A stretch of 35,326 nt of DNA from an uncultured Prolixibacteraceae bacterium (lineage in GTDB: Bacteria > Bacteroidota > Bacteroidia > Bacteroidales > Prolixibacteraceae), in assembly GCA_913063265.1 (NCBI GenBank), contig CAJXZG010000056.1:1-35326 (forward strand), read 5' to 3'. A program made the position numbers and the translations under genes. Each line of letters opens with the position of its first letter. Position 1 is the first letter of the stretch. Shown here in pieces: positions 23,934-33,329 of the stretch. The notes beneath the pieces were generated by a model, which saw only the letters and a program-made list of their open reading frames with translations, did not search any database and was not told the origin of the DNA.

Positions 23934-25427
23934 ATGAACGTAATTGCTTTACCCATATTTGTTCCCTTACTGCTGATATTGATTTTATTGGTAGTAAAAC
24001 AAACTCGTTGGGCACAATGGATAAGTATTTTGGGTAGTACAGTGCTACTGTTCATTTCCATCATTTTGTTTTCCGGATTAAAAGATACGGGGATTCAGAC
24101 TTTAAACATGGGCAACTGGAACGCACCTTTTGGAATATCCCTTGTACTCGATTATTTTAGTGCTTTAATGCTGGTGGTCTCATCGCTGATTATGTTCGCC
24201 CTTTCAGTTTACTCGGTTTATTTTATGGGAGAAGAGCAAAAGGTAAACAAATTCTATCTGTTTTTCTTTTCACTCACCATGGGCATTAACGGTGCCTTTC
24301 TGACCGGTGATGCCTTTAATCTGTATGTCTGGTTTGAGGTGATTTTAATATCATCCTTTGTTCTGATAACCCTGGGAAAATCAAAAGAGCAGTTGGAGGG
24401 AGGAGTAAAATATCTGGCTTTGAATTTAATTGGTTCACTGTTCTTTTTAGCCGGACTGGGATTACTTTACGGGAAAACAGGTACTCTGAATATGGCACAT
24501 TTGGCAGAAATACTCAGAGAAAGCGAGCAACCTGTTTATATCAACTCTTCTGCAGCATTGTTTTTTATGGCTTTTGGAATAAAAGCAGCTGTTTTCCCTT
24601 TGTTCTTTTGGTTACCGGCGTCGTACCACACCCCGAATATCACTGTTACATCTATATTTGCCGGATTGCTCACGAAAGTGGGAGTATACGCAATAATCAG
24701 GTTTTTTACCCTGTTTTTTGTACAGGATCAGGCATTCTGGTTGAACCTGTTTTTGGTGATTGCAGGGTTAACAATGGTAGTAGGAGGGATGGCAGCATCG
24801 ACACATTACGATACCAGAAGAATTCTTTCTTATCATATTATTAGTCAGATTGGATATATGATAATGGGTTTGGGAATATACACCCCGCTTGCAATTGCTG
24901 GAGCCATTTTTTTTACCTTACATAATATGATAGCCAAAACGAATGTATTCCTGGTTTCGGGATTGATAAACAGGGTTAAAGGAACTTTCTATTTAAAAGA
25001 TGTCGGGGGACTGTACAAACAGAATCCGTTACTGGCAATTCTATTTATTATTCCTGCTTTTGCTTTGGCAGGTGTTCCGCCAATATCAGGATTTTTTGCC
25101 AAGTTCATTTTAATAAAAGCAGGTATCGAAGACGGGCATTTTTTTATATCGGCCGTGGCAATCGGAACTGCAATGCTTACTCTTTATTCGATGATAAAAA
25201 TCTGGAATGAAGCCTTTCTAAAAAAGGCACCCGAAGACAAGGAAAGCAAATATGAATCTAAAGGGCTTGTTTTTGGAGAAGTTTTTCCGTCAATAGTGCT
25301 GGGAGCTGCCAGTATTTTAATGGGATTATTTGCGGCTACCATCTTTGCATTTACAATGGAAGCGGCAAGCCAGCTTCTTGAACCCGGATTGTATATCGAA
25401 AGTGTGTTAAAAGGAATAAATCCGTAA
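23934..25427 (+). CDS. mrpD: Mrp Na+/H+ antiporter subunit D
   Basis: A 497-residue NuoM/N-like subunit with about 14 membrane helices. The essential ion-pair residues are present: Glu135 in VWFEVILIS and Lys217 in FGIKAAVFPLFFWLP, matching Glu137 and Lys219 of Bacillus MrpD. HTPNITVTSIFAGLLTKVGVY and SYHIISQIGYMIMG are further family motifs. It forms the proton-translocating half of the complex. The full length is intact and it lies 3 bases from mrpE. Confidence 0.93.
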   Translation: MNVIALPIFVPLLLILILLVVKQTRWAQWISILGSTVLLFISIILFSGLKDTGIQTLNMGNWNAPFGISLVLDYFSALMLVVSSLIMFALSVYSVYFMGEEQKVNKFYLFFFSLTMGINGAFLTGDAFNLYVWFEVILISSFVLITLGKSKEQLEGGVKYLALNLIGSLFFLAGLGLLYGKTGTLNMAHLAEILRESEQPVYINSSAALFFMAFGIKAAVFPLFFWLPASYHTPNITVTSIFAGLLTKVGVYAIIRFFTLFFVQDQAFWLNLFLVIAGLTMVVGGMAASTHYDTRRILSYHIISQIGYMIMGLGIYTPLAIAGAIFFTLHNMIAKTNVFLVSGLINRVKGTFYLKDVGGLYKQNPLLAILFIIPAFALAGVPPISGFFAKFILIKAGIEDGHFFISAVAIGTAMLTLYSMIKIWNEAFLKKAPEDKESKYESKGLVFGEVFPSIVLGAASILMGLFAATIFAFTMEAASQLLEPGLYIESVLKGINP

Positions 25428-25430
25428 AAA

Positions 25431-25754
25431 ATGAAACGAGTTTTTTATATCATAGAATTTGCTTTTTACTACCTTTTTCAGTTGGTTAGGTCGAATATTT
25501 ACCTGGCGGTATTAATTCTTTCACCACGATTAAATGTTAAAGCCGGTTTTATTGATGTTCCGCTGGAAATCAAATCTGATTTGGGATTATTACTGTTTAG
25601 TAATCTGGTATCCATGACACCCGGTTCATTGGTTACCAATATTGCTCATGATAAAAAAACAGCAACTGTGCATGTTTTGTATTCCTCAAACAAAAACGAA
25701 ATTAAAAGCGATGTACAACGTATGCAGAATAAAATAAAAAGATTTATGGCGTAA
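25431..25754 (+). CDS. mrpE: Mrp Na+/H+ antiporter subunit E (short form)
   Basis: A 107-residue protein matching the C-terminal two-thirds of MrpE: FYYLFQLVRSNIYLAVLIL, then VPLEIKSDLGLLLFSNLVSMTPGSL and ATVHVLYS. The usual protein is about 160 residues with two extra N-terminal helices, and those are missing here. The ATG follows mrpD by 3 bases, so this is the natural start and the short form is probably genuine, not a sequencing break. The function in the complex is thought to be assembly or stability. Confidence 0.85.
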   Translation: MKRVFYIIEFAFYYLFQLVRSNIYLAVLILSPRLNVKAGFIDVPLEIKSDLGLLLFSNLVSMTPGSLVTNIAHDKKTATVHVLYSSNKNEIKSDVQRMQNKIKRFMA

Positions 25755-26026
25755 TGGAGATCAGTTTTTTAAATATAGTTCTGGCCCTTACTTTTGGCAT
25801 GTTACTTCTGGCATTTCTTCTGGCATTTTTACGTTTATTAAAAGGTCCGAATATGAGTGACAGGATTGTTGCTATGGATTTGATTGCTTCAGTAACGATG
25901 GCATTTATTCTTACTTACAGTGTATTGGTAAAAAAAGAGATTTATTTTGATATCGTTATAATTATTTCACTGGTATCTTTTATAGGTACAGTTGCTGTTT
26001 CAAGCTACTTAAAACAAAAAAAATGA
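25754..26026 (+). CDS. mrpF: Mrp Na+/H+ antiporter subunit F
   Basis: A 90-residue protein with three membrane helices. LRLLKGPNMSDRIVAMDLIA (27-46) is the MnhF signature, followed by a VKKEIYFDIVIIISLVSFIG helix. The start shares one base with the mrpE stop (TAATG) and the end overlaps mrpG by 4 bases. Confidence 0.9.
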   Translation: MEISFLNIVLALTFGMLLLAFLLAFLRLLKGPNMSDRIVAMDLIASVTMAFILTYSVLVKKEIYFDIVIIISLVSFIGTVAVSSYLKQKK

Positions 26027-26292
26027 CTACAATAATTACTGCAATACTTCTTTTTTCAGGGGCTTTATTTATTCTGGTTTCTGCAATCGGTCTGATAAGA
26101 TTCGACAATTTGTTTTCACGAATGCATGCAACTACAAAAGCAACATCTTTTGGAATTTTATTGATGGTATTGGCCGAAGGAATATTTTTTAACTCGGGAG
26201 TGGTTTGGTTAAAAGCTGTGTTGGTCATCTTTTTTATTTATATCACAGCACCGCTGGCTTCTCACTCCATTGCGCAATCAGAAAAAGAATAG
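26023..26292 (+). CDS. mrpG: Mrp Na+/H+ antiporter subunit G
   Basis: An 89-residue protein with three helices. SAIGLIRFDNLFSRMHATTKATSFG (about 20-44) is the PhaG_MnhG signature, with the second half GIFFNSGVVWLKAVLVIFFIYITAP also typical. It is the last gene of the operon. It ends 16 bases before the convergent sulfatase gene, with no terminator visible between them. Confidence 0.9.
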   Translation: MTTIITAILLFSGALFILVSAIGLIRFDNLFSRMHATTKATSFGILLMVLAEGIFFNSGVVWLKAVLVIFFIYITAPLASHSIAQSEKE

Positions 26293-26308
26293 CTTTCATA
26301 CAGTAAAA

Positions 26309-27922
26309 TTACCATTCGGTCGTTATGTAAGGCATTTTTTCAAAAGTTTGCCCATCGTCTGTAACCCGCGGATCACCGGTTGATTTTAGTATTCCCATTA
26401 ACTTATTGTTGAGCTCATTCTTTATTTCAGCATAATCTTTGTTTTCAGCCAGGTTGTTAATTTGAAAGGGATCGTTTTTTATTTCAAAAAGTTCTTCTTT
26501 TGGACGTTTCCCAAATGCAAACTGAAAGTAAATATCATTCCCTGGGAGTTTGCGGTTTTTAATTATCCAGGCTTTTGTCGGGCTGGCATCGTAATCACCA
26601 AAAGCTACAAATGTGTTGTTTGCCAGCAAATCAAAATCAAGCTCTTTCTTTTCAAGTTCTCCTTGATTTCCCATTGGCCAGCGTTCCGGCTCAAAATTAA
26701 GGATATACAAATAATCCTTTGTCCGTATGGCGCGTTGCGGGTAGGGGACAGCACCCACCCGTACATTAGCGACATGACGTTCGCGGCCCGTAACCACAAA
26801 GTTTCTATCTTTATCAACCTGGCCATTTTTGTCGGTTTTAAAAACCTTCAGCAAACTTTTACCTGTCATCACTTCAGGAATTGTAACACCGCCAACTTCA
26901 AGAAAAGTAGGCGCCAAATCCATAAGGTTTACAAAATCGCTTACGATACGATTTGCATTGATAACTCCGGGCCAGCGGGCCATTAAAGCCACATTGGTAC
27001 CAAAATCATAGAGGTTACATTTTCCGTTGGTAAATCCCGGAATTCCATGATCGCCACTAACAACAATCAGTGTATTTTCCAGTTTGCCACTTGCTTCCAG
27101 CATTTCCAGCAGCACACCAAGTCCGGCATCAAAAGCCATTACTTCACCCAGGTAATCGGCAAAATCCTCACGTACTGTATCAACATCGGGCAGGAAATGA
27201 GGTAGCTTTCCTTTAAGTTCGTCCGGATCAATTCCCCAAAGTTTTTTACCCGAACCCATGGTCCACTTCCGGTGTGTATTGGTTGGCCCAAACCAGTAGC
27301 AAAAAGGTTTATCCTTATCGTTGGCATTTAAAAAAGCCTGAAAATTTCCACGAACTTCATCCAGCAAAACCTGTTTGGCCTCATTGACGGTTTTTCCTGA
27401 TTCAACCATTTTGGTAACATTCTGACTAAACTGGTTAAATTTTACACCTGCCTGATGATATCGGGTACGCTCACCACCATATCCTGCATCTTTTGGTTTT
27501 CCCGGGCTCCATACTTTGTAGGTATAACCGATATGATAACCATTTTCCTCCAGCAAAAGCGGATAAGTCGGAATGCTTTCATCCCAGACAGCTCCCTGTA
27601 AAATGGCACCCTGTCCGGTACGGTAAAAGTATTGTCCCGATAATAATGAACTTCGGCATGGGGTACACGATGGAGCATTCACATAAGCATGGTTAAATAA
27701 AATTCCTTCGTTGGCAATCCTGTCTATATTGGGAGTTTTTACCAACGATTGCCAGGCTTCATGTTCTTTAACTTTAGTGTAACAACTGGCGTATTTTCCC
27801 CAATCATCGGCAAACGCAAAAAGGATATTGGGTTTGGCCGGGATACTGTTTTTGTCGTTCTGTGAGCATCCTGAGCCTAAAAGAGAAAAAGCTAAAATCA
27901 GATAAAAAACAGGATTTTTCAT
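26309..27922 (-). CDS. Sulfatase lipoprotein, S1 family
   Basis: The frame extends upstream to 27994, but the ATG at 27922 gives a proper lipoprotein signal ([20 protein letters not shown], Cys19), so it is preferred; the protein is then 537 residues. It is a formylglycine-dependent sulfatase (Pfam Sulfatase). Asp39-Asp40 in FADDWG bind calcium. The maturation site is CTPCR (86-90), a Cys-type CxPxR with Cys at the fourth position where Ser or Ala is usual. SGDHGIPGF is the second metal site. It resembles the heparan N-sulfatase-like S1_8 group (from memory). It removes sulfate from glycans at the cell surface or in the periplasm. The anaerobic maturase is not in this window. Confidence 0.88.
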   Translation of the reverse strand: MKNPVFYLILAFSLLGSGCSQNDKNSIPAKPNILFAFADDWGKYASCYTKVKEHEAWQSLVKTPNIDRIANEGILFNHAYVNAPSCTPCRSSLLSGQYFYRTGQGAILQGAVWDESIPTYPLLLEENGYHIGYTYKVWSPGKPKDAGYGGERTRYHQAGVKFNQFSQNVTKMVESGKTVNEAKQVLLDEVRGNFQAFLNANDKDKPFCYWFGPTNTHRKWTMGSGKKLWGIDPDELKGKLPHFLPDVDTVREDFADYLGEVMAFDAGLGVLLEMLEASGKLENTLIVVSGDHGIPGFTNGKCNLYDFGTNVALMARWPGVINANRIVSDFVNLMDLAPTFLEVGGVTIPEVMTGKSLLKVFKTDKNGQVDKDRNFVVTGRERHVANVRVGAVPYPQRAIRTKDYLYILNFEPERWPMGNQGELEKKELDFDLLANNTFVAFGDYDASPTKAWIIKNRKLPGNDIYFQFAFGKRPKEELFEIKNDPFQINNLAENKDYAEIKNELNNKLMGILKSTGDPRVTDDGQTFEKMPYITTEW

Positions 27923-28075
27923 TTTTTTTGGTTTACAAGGTTTGATGTAAAGATAGGAAAAACAGAAAGTATCACAGGTAATTATTATCTGCATTTATTT
28001 GGAAGCGAATCATTAGAACAAACCTTATCTGATTTTCAACGTAATATTCCATATTTCACTTAAAAAAACCAAAAA

Positions 28076-28840
28076 ATGAAACACTTATCTTTAATTTTTC
28101 TGATTTGCCTTATTTCAGGGCTGATGTTTGTACCTGACAGTTTTGCTCAGGATGACGAATGGTACACCAACTACATTGTATATGAGGAGGTAATTGCTCC
28201 TGCCGATGTTCCTTATTATGCCGAAATCCAGAACAAACACACTGAACTGTTTAAAAAACATGGTTTTACTATCCCGATGCTTTCGTACCGCACCGATGAA
28301 TTTTCTTACTATTGGGTGATACCCATTAAAAACTTTGCCAGCCTTGATGACTTATATAAAAGTTTTAATGAATTTCATGCAAAGCTGATGGAAGATGAAG
28401 AATTTGATTCAGATGCCCTTAATGATAAATATACACAGAATCAGTTTATTATTCATCATTCAGAAAGTTTATCATACAATCCGGAAGGAGGAGGTCAAAA
28501 CGAAAATAATACTTATTGCGAATGGACTTATGTATACCTGAAATCAGGTCATGGAAAGGCGGCTGCAGAGGCTATTAAAAAATACAAGGAGTTTTATGAT
28601 GGCATTGAGGAAACCTACCAATGGGATGTTTTTAATGTAGTAATCGGGCCCGAAACACCCTGTTGGATTTTTATGACCAGAGCTGAAAGTGAAATGGCAT
28701 TGCGTAAACTAGAAACTGAGATGAGTGAAAAATATGGCGAGGACTTTAAAAAAATGTGGGGAGAATTTATTCCTCATGTAAGAAAGATGGAAAACCTTAA
28801 AGGGTGGTTTATCCCAAAATGGTCTTTAAACTGGAAATAG
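28076..28840 (+). CDS. Secreted protein of unknown function
   Basis: A 254-residue protein with a clear signal peptide (1-24, cleavage after SFA). I do not recognise the family. It reads as two similar halves. Each has a strand-helix start (YYAEIQNKHTELFKKHGF; KAAAEAIKKYKEFYDGI), a central aromatic beta segment (SYYWVIPIKNF; PCWIFMTRAES) and a long helix, which suggests a duplicated dimeric alpha-beta-barrel fold (inference). It is rich in Tyr and Trp. The gene is divergent from the sulfatase and has its own terminator, so it is a single-gene unit. Confidence 0.7.
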   Translation: MKHLSLIFLICLISGLMFVPDSFAQDDEWYTNYIVYEEVIAPADVPYYAEIQNKHTELFKKHGFTIPMLSYRTDEFSYYWVIPIKNFASLDDLYKSFNEFHAKLMEDEEFDSDALNDKYTQNQFIIHHSESLSYNPEGGGQNENNTYCEWTYVYLKSGHGKAAAEAIKKYKEFYDGIEETYQWDVFNVVIGPETPCWIFMTRAESEMALRKLETEMSEKYGEDFKKMWGEFIPHVRKMENLKGWFIPKWSLNWK

Positions 28841-28868
28841 AAATAATTAAAATGTAACATACTTTAGG

Positions 28869-28911
28869 AAGCACAGAACTACTGAATTACTGTATTGTTC
28901 TGTGCTTTTTT
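28869..28911 (+). terminator. Terminator of the secreted-protein gene
   Basis: AAGCACAGAAC pairs with GTTCTGTGCTT over 11 bp around a 17-base loop that can pair further, followed by five or more T. It lies 28 bases after the stop codon. Confidence 0.8.
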
Positions 28912-29040
28912 GGTGTAACTTATTTTATTAGCCCGGGGAATCTCATCGGGTGCTAACTGATATGTGTTAAACATACTTTCCTGCGATAAAAAAAGCAAGT
29001 TGTATTAACCAAATAATTTTCCTTATACCAAGATTACATA

Positions 29041-30357
29041 TTAATTGGCTTTAACATTATAAGCGAAAAGTTTATCAGCATGACGAATGTAAAGCACCCC
29101 GTTACAAACCACCGGGTGTGCCCAGTACATGCTTTTACCACCTTCCGGCACGTTAAATTCACCAGTCTGATGGTAACTGTCAGGTGTAGCACTTACAAGT
29201 TTCATTATACCTCGTTCATCCAGTAAATACAGCATCCCGTCGGCGTAGGTGACAGAGCCTTTACCTGTAGTTTTCCACTTTTGTTCACCGGTTAAAAAAT
29301 CAAGACAAAACCATCCTCTTGATTTACTCCCCGATCCATATAAATAGCCATTATCAAGAATAACACCACCATGATGATTATCCATTATTTCTGATTCCCA
29401 AATGGTTTCAGGAAACACTCCTTTATCTGAATTTTTTAATTCATAAAGCATACTTCCTTTCCCATATCCACTGGAGATAAACACAAAATTATCATAAACA
29501 ACAGCATCTGTATTGTTTAGCTCACGTTGATTTACACAGTCAATTTTCCATATAAGTTTGCCGGTTTGTGCACCAAGACCATAATAGTAGTGTCCGGTTG
29601 ATCCTATAACCTGGCGGATGCCTCCATACTCCATAATTACGGGTGATGAATAGCCTTCAATTCCGGAAACCTCTGTGTTGGCCCAAATTAAATTACCCGT
29701 CTTTTTGTTTAGACATACCATAAATCCTTTTTTGCCAAAAGGAGAAACGTACAAATTTTCACCATCAATAAGTACCGATTCCGAATAACCATATTCTGTT
29801 GGTGATGCATTAAATTCTGCAGGTAAGTCTTTGTGCCATATTTCTTTTCCTGTTAAGGCATCAAATGCGGCAAGTCTTCCGGTCTCACCGAGGTGATACA
29901 GTATTCCACTGTCAAATGTAGGTGTACTTCGGGCTCCGGTGTATGTCCTTGCATAAGAAGCTGTTGTTGACCAGGCTTTCCCATTGGGCATTTGCCAAAT
30001 CATATTACCGGCGAGGTCAAAACAATATACATAAGCCCGTTCTGAATCGGACCCCCCTGTAAAAATATAACCATCGCTAAGCGATACTGAACTATAACCT
30101 TCCCCCAAACCCGTTGCTGTCCAGTTTAACTCAGGTCCGTCCGTTGGCCATTTTTTTAATAAGCCTGTTTCAGCAGATTTATTGGTTCTGTCCAAACCAT
30201 GAAAACATGGCCAGCTGTTTTCCTGAGCCAATAAACCAAAGGATGAGAAAACACAACAAATCCACATGCTGATTATTTTCCTGCTTAACTGAACAGGTAT
30301 AAATGTTTTGAATTTATTCTCTGAAGATACAAAACAGCGGTACAAATAATTACGCAT
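29041..30357 (-). CDS. PQQ-like beta-propeller protein, exported
   Basis: A 438-residue protein with a signal sequence after a long basic N-terminus (hydrophobic core about 29-44, ending LLAQ). The internal Met31 would lack positive charges, so the first ATG is kept. The mature part is a run of PQQ-like blades: GYIFTGGSD...VYCFDLAGNMIWQM, ALTGKEIWHKDL, KKTGNLIWANT, AQTGKLIWKID and FLTGEQKWKTT, each with the GxxxW strand. Such proteins bind PQQ-type cofactors in some dehydrogenases, but most Bacteroidota members lack the dehydrogenase residues and are structural or ligand-binding. The substrate is unknown. It is alone on its strand, with a 323-base gap to the next gene. Confidence 0.85.
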   Translation of the reverse strand: MRNYLYRCFVSSENKFKTFIPVQLSRKIISMWICCVFSSFGLLAQENSWPCFHGLDRTNKSAETGLLKKWPTDGPELNWTATGLGEGYSSVSLSDGYIFTGGSDSERAYVYCFDLAGNMIWQMPNGKAWSTTASYARTYTGARSTPTFDSGILYHLGETGRLAAFDALTGKEIWHKDLPAEFNASPTEYGYSESVLIDGENLYVSPFGKKGFMVCLNKKTGNLIWANTEVSGIEGYSSPVIMEYGGIRQVIGSTGHYYYGLGAQTGKLIWKIDCVNQRELNNTDAVVYDNFVFISSGYGKGSMLYELKNSDKGVFPETIWESEIMDNHHGGVILDNGYLYGSGSKSRGWFCLDFLTGEQKWKTTGKGSVTYADGMLYLLDERGIMKLVSATPDSYHQTGEFNVPEGGKSMYWAHPVVCNGVLYIRHADKLFAYNVKAN

Positions 30358-30610
30358 GATTTTTAGATTTTAGGTGACAAATACTAACATTAGTTTCTGG
30401 TAAATACCAACTATACTAATTATTAAAAATACAAAAATGAACAGAATGTACTTTGGCTAAGAAATTGTTTTATCAATTTTAAATTACAAAGTCCAAATAT
30501 TTTGTCTTTTTGAAATATCGTAACAAAACCCCATTCTTAATTTTCGTAAAAATACCAAGTGGTAATCAAAGTATAATTTAGATCTCCTGCTTTCTTTTTG
30601 GTATTTTTTT

Positions 30611-30642
30611 AAAAAACACCTACAACATTTGTTGCAGGTGTT
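30611..30642 (-). terminator. Terminator of the cytochrome operon
   Basis: On the minus strand AACACCTGCAAC pairs with GTTGTAGGTGTT (one U-G pair) around a 4-base loop and continues into TTTT. It is 38 bases past the stop of the octahaem gene. The rest of the 30358-30680 gap has no credible gene. Confidence 0.8.
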
Positions 30643-30680
30643 TGTACGTTCAAAATTTTTAAACACTTCTAAGTGGAATT

Positions 30681-33329
30681 CTACTTGCTAACCAGATTCA
30701 AATTTCTAAAATCCCTCACCATATTCGGATGATGGATTGAGTATTCCATTTTCTTTTTATGACAAATTTCGCATTGATTTTCAGCACCGATTGGCAGTGG
30801 CGAACCAGAATACTGCATGGTTTGCGTATTATCGCGATTTTTACCAAAAGCATTTACAGTGGGGTATTCTGAATGTGTTGAATTATGACAGGCTTCACAT
30901 CTTACTCCTGCCATATCTGTTCTTATCCGATACAATTCATTAAAACCGACAACCCATTGATTAAATGATGTTGCATTTTTTTGAGGAGCTTCAAAATCGC
31001 GATGACAACCAAGGCAATCAGGTTCCTGTATCCATGGCAATCTCGGACTTACCTCAGGAACTGAGCCTTGAAGATTTCTCAGAAGCCTTTGGCTGCTCGG
31101 CTTATCCTTTTGAGCATTTAACAAACCAGTTGCATGGTCGATTAAATTACCATGACAGTTTACACAGTTTAGCCCGGCTTGCGGGTGAATACCCCGGTTA
31201 CAACGTGTATTTCCTTTTCTGGAAGCAGGATGACACATCGTACAGGCTTGTCCTCCTTCGACATACATATAATTGGCATGCCAGCCATGTATTGCTGTAG
31301 AAAAATTGTTGTGTTCTTCCTTTCCTTCAGCACCCAAAGCCGGGTCGGCATGGCAACTCTGGCAAAGAACAGGTTTGCCTGCCGCAGCAGATTCATACAA
31401 ATTTGTTTCATTTAAGCGGTCGTGGACTTTTAGTATATTAATAGCTGTTTCGTCGGCAACACCTGAAACCCCATTTACACGCCAGCCTCCTCCATGGCAG
31501 TTGCGGCATCCCATTTCTGTTGAAACCGGTGCCACAGTTTTTGTCGTCATCAATACTTCCCCGGATTCTTTATCTATAGCTTCTACATAAAACAGCGGAT
31601 AAGGATTAAATGAACCATCGTCGTTGTACGGAACCACAGGAATCATTTCGGCAATAAAACTGTTTCTGTCCTCATTCCAGTCAAATTCCCCCTCAAGACC
31701 TTTGCCTCCCAGACCCACATTTTTATCCAGTTTTACACCAAAATAAGATTCGGTGTAATCCCAGAAATCTACATGAGCTGCCGGATTTTCAAATCCTTTC
31801 TGCACTCTGTAACGTATTTCGACACCTTCATTGATGATTTCAGGTAATTCCCCACGTTTTATTAATTGTGCTTCCAGTGTATTTGCCGGGGGCAACAGAA
31901 TAAACCAAGGATCACAATCCGAAATGCAGTGCATCCCCAGGTCATTCCAGGCGAGTAAAACGTATTCATCATTTTTCATGTCGAAAGGAGGAATGTCGTT
32001 TTCAACAGGCTCAGGTTCATAATGCGAAAGTTGGCTTACCTTTTCTTTTCCTGCTAATTCTGTAGTTATAAATGCCGACAAAGCTTCCATCTCTCGTTGT
32101 GTTCCCACAAATTTCGGCATATAATCCAGAGTCTTTCCCTGCCCGTATAACTGAGAAATCATTCCCATATAAGACAGGTTTTTTGTTTTTTCGATGATAT
32201 CGTTTTTTACCCCGCCAACAGTATGACAAGCCAGACATTGAATATTAAACAACTCTCGTCCTGCTTCCAACTCATTGTCATTGTTGATTTCTTTTACCGT
32301 TGTCCATTTGGCATGCTTTAGCAATCCATCTTTATTGATAGTTTCAATATCACTTTCAATAATAGAAGTGGAATACATATAGCCATAAATTATATAAGGT
32401 TTTCTGGCATATTCGCGGATGTACTCAAAACTACTATACCAGCCTAAACCGATTAAAATAAATACAAAAATTAATACCCGTTGAATTATCGGAGTGGTGC
32501 GTAAGGAAAAGAAAATTCCAAAAACAAAAATCAACACAGAAGTAACAATAAATGCAGTAACAATAAACTGTGTTTGAGCATTAAGTTGAAAGGTAGTAAA
32601 ACGCACAGCTTCAGGCACAGTAAAATAATACCAAACAGCACCCAGGGCTATGAGAGGAACGGGATAAAGTAGCCATTTGGTGCAATATCTCAGCATTTGT
32701 TTACGTAGTTCTGCATCATTTGAGAAAACAACGGTTACATAACCAAATAATCCCGCAATCATTATGGAAGCTGAAGTACGGAAAAATAATGAAGAGAAAT
32801 AGCTGGGATTAAAGAATCCTGCCCAGAATCCCTGTGTTTCAAGCCAGTTCCCGGGAGTAAGCATAAAGGAAAGGATTCCGTTTATGATAACCATACTCAG
32901 CCAGGCAAAAAGGAAATATAAAAATGCTACCCTAAGCCGGTCTTTTTCCCGCATCTGATCGTGCCGGTAATGATAAATCAAAAGTGCTGTAATTTCGCCA
33001 ATAAAAAATACCCATTCGATGGCCCACCCAAATACAAAATTATGTATCAGCGATGAAGTAGCTGCCGGATTTGCAAGGGCAATGATAAACCATATTCCAA
33101 CTCCTGAAACACCTCCAAAAACCATAGTCAGTAAAAGGAAGAACCAAGTATGTTTTCTGACGTAAGCACTAATCAGCGGATTTTTATCACGGACAGCTTT
33201 TAAGTCAGTTAACCATAAAAATAAACCGCCACCTACTGCCAAATGGGCAACATAGGCATGAATTGTAGAAATAAAGGCCACCAATGTGCCACTGTTTAAA
33301 TTGTATAATTCCCATATTGGATAATTCAT
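30681..33329 (-). CDS. Cytochrome bd subunit I-like / octahaem cytochrome c fusion
   Basis: An 882-residue protein. Residues ~1-320 hold about nine membrane helices of a CydA-like core: YVAHLAVGGGLFLW with His24 and His29 nearby, GGVSGVGIWF and GWAIEWVFFIGEI with Glu105 and Glu112. A first c-type haem site CLACH lies at 365-369. A non-haem domain follows (~455-600, LLAWNDLGMHC), then seven more CXXCH sites at about 608, 656, 696, 722, 772, 811 and 853. The total is eight covalent haem c sites, all expected in the periplasm. The long quinol-binding Q-loop of canonical CydA is not evident. It is probably an electron-transfer complex between the membrane and periplasmic redox partners, possibly an oxygen reductase of the haem-c-fused bd type. 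The partner gene overlaps by one base. Confidence 0.85.
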   Translation of the reverse strand: MNYPIWELYNLNSGTLVAFISTIHAYVAHLAVGGGLFLWLTDLKAVRDKNPLISAYVRKHTWFFLLLTMVFGGVSGVGIWFIIALANPAATSSLIHNFVFGWAIEWVFFIGEITALLIYHYRHDQMREKDRLRVAFLYFLFAWLSMVIINGILSFMLTPGNWLETQGFWAGFFNPSYFSSLFFRTSASIMIAGLFGYVTVVFSNDAELRKQMLRYCTKWLLYPVPLIALGAVWYYFTVPEAVRFTTFQLNAQTQFIVTAFIVTSVLIFVFGIFFSLRTTPIIQRVLIFVFILIGLGWYSSFEYIREYARKPYIIYGYMYSTSIIESDIETINKDGLLKHAKWTTVKEINNDNELEAGRELFNIQCLACHTVGGVKNDIIEKTKNLSYMGMISQLYGQGKTLDYMPKFVGTQREMEALSAFITTELAGKEKVSQLSHYEPEPVENDIPPFDMKNDEYVLLAWNDLGMHCISDCDPWFILLPPANTLEAQLIKRGELPEIINEGVEIRYRVQKGFENPAAHVDFWDYTESYFGVKLDKNVGLGGKGLEGEFDWNEDRNSFIAEMIPVVPYNDDGSFNPYPLFYVEAIDKESGEVLMTTKTVAPVSTEMGCRNCHGGGWRVNGVSGVADETAINILKVHDRLNETNLYESAAAGKPVLCQSCHADPALGAEGKEEHNNFSTAIHGWHANYMYVEGGQACTMCHPASRKGNTRCNRGIHPQAGLNCVNCHGNLIDHATGLLNAQKDKPSSQRLLRNLQGSVPEVSPRLPWIQEPDCLGCHRDFEAPQKNATSFNQWVVGFNELYRIRTDMAGVRCEACHNSTHSEYPTVNAFGKNRDNTQTMQYSGSPLPIGAENQCEICHKKKMEYSIHHPNMVRDFRNLNLVSK

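Noticed and set aside
30484..30666. 60-residue minus-strand open frame
   Set aside because: It covers the operon terminator hairpin and lacks any family signature.
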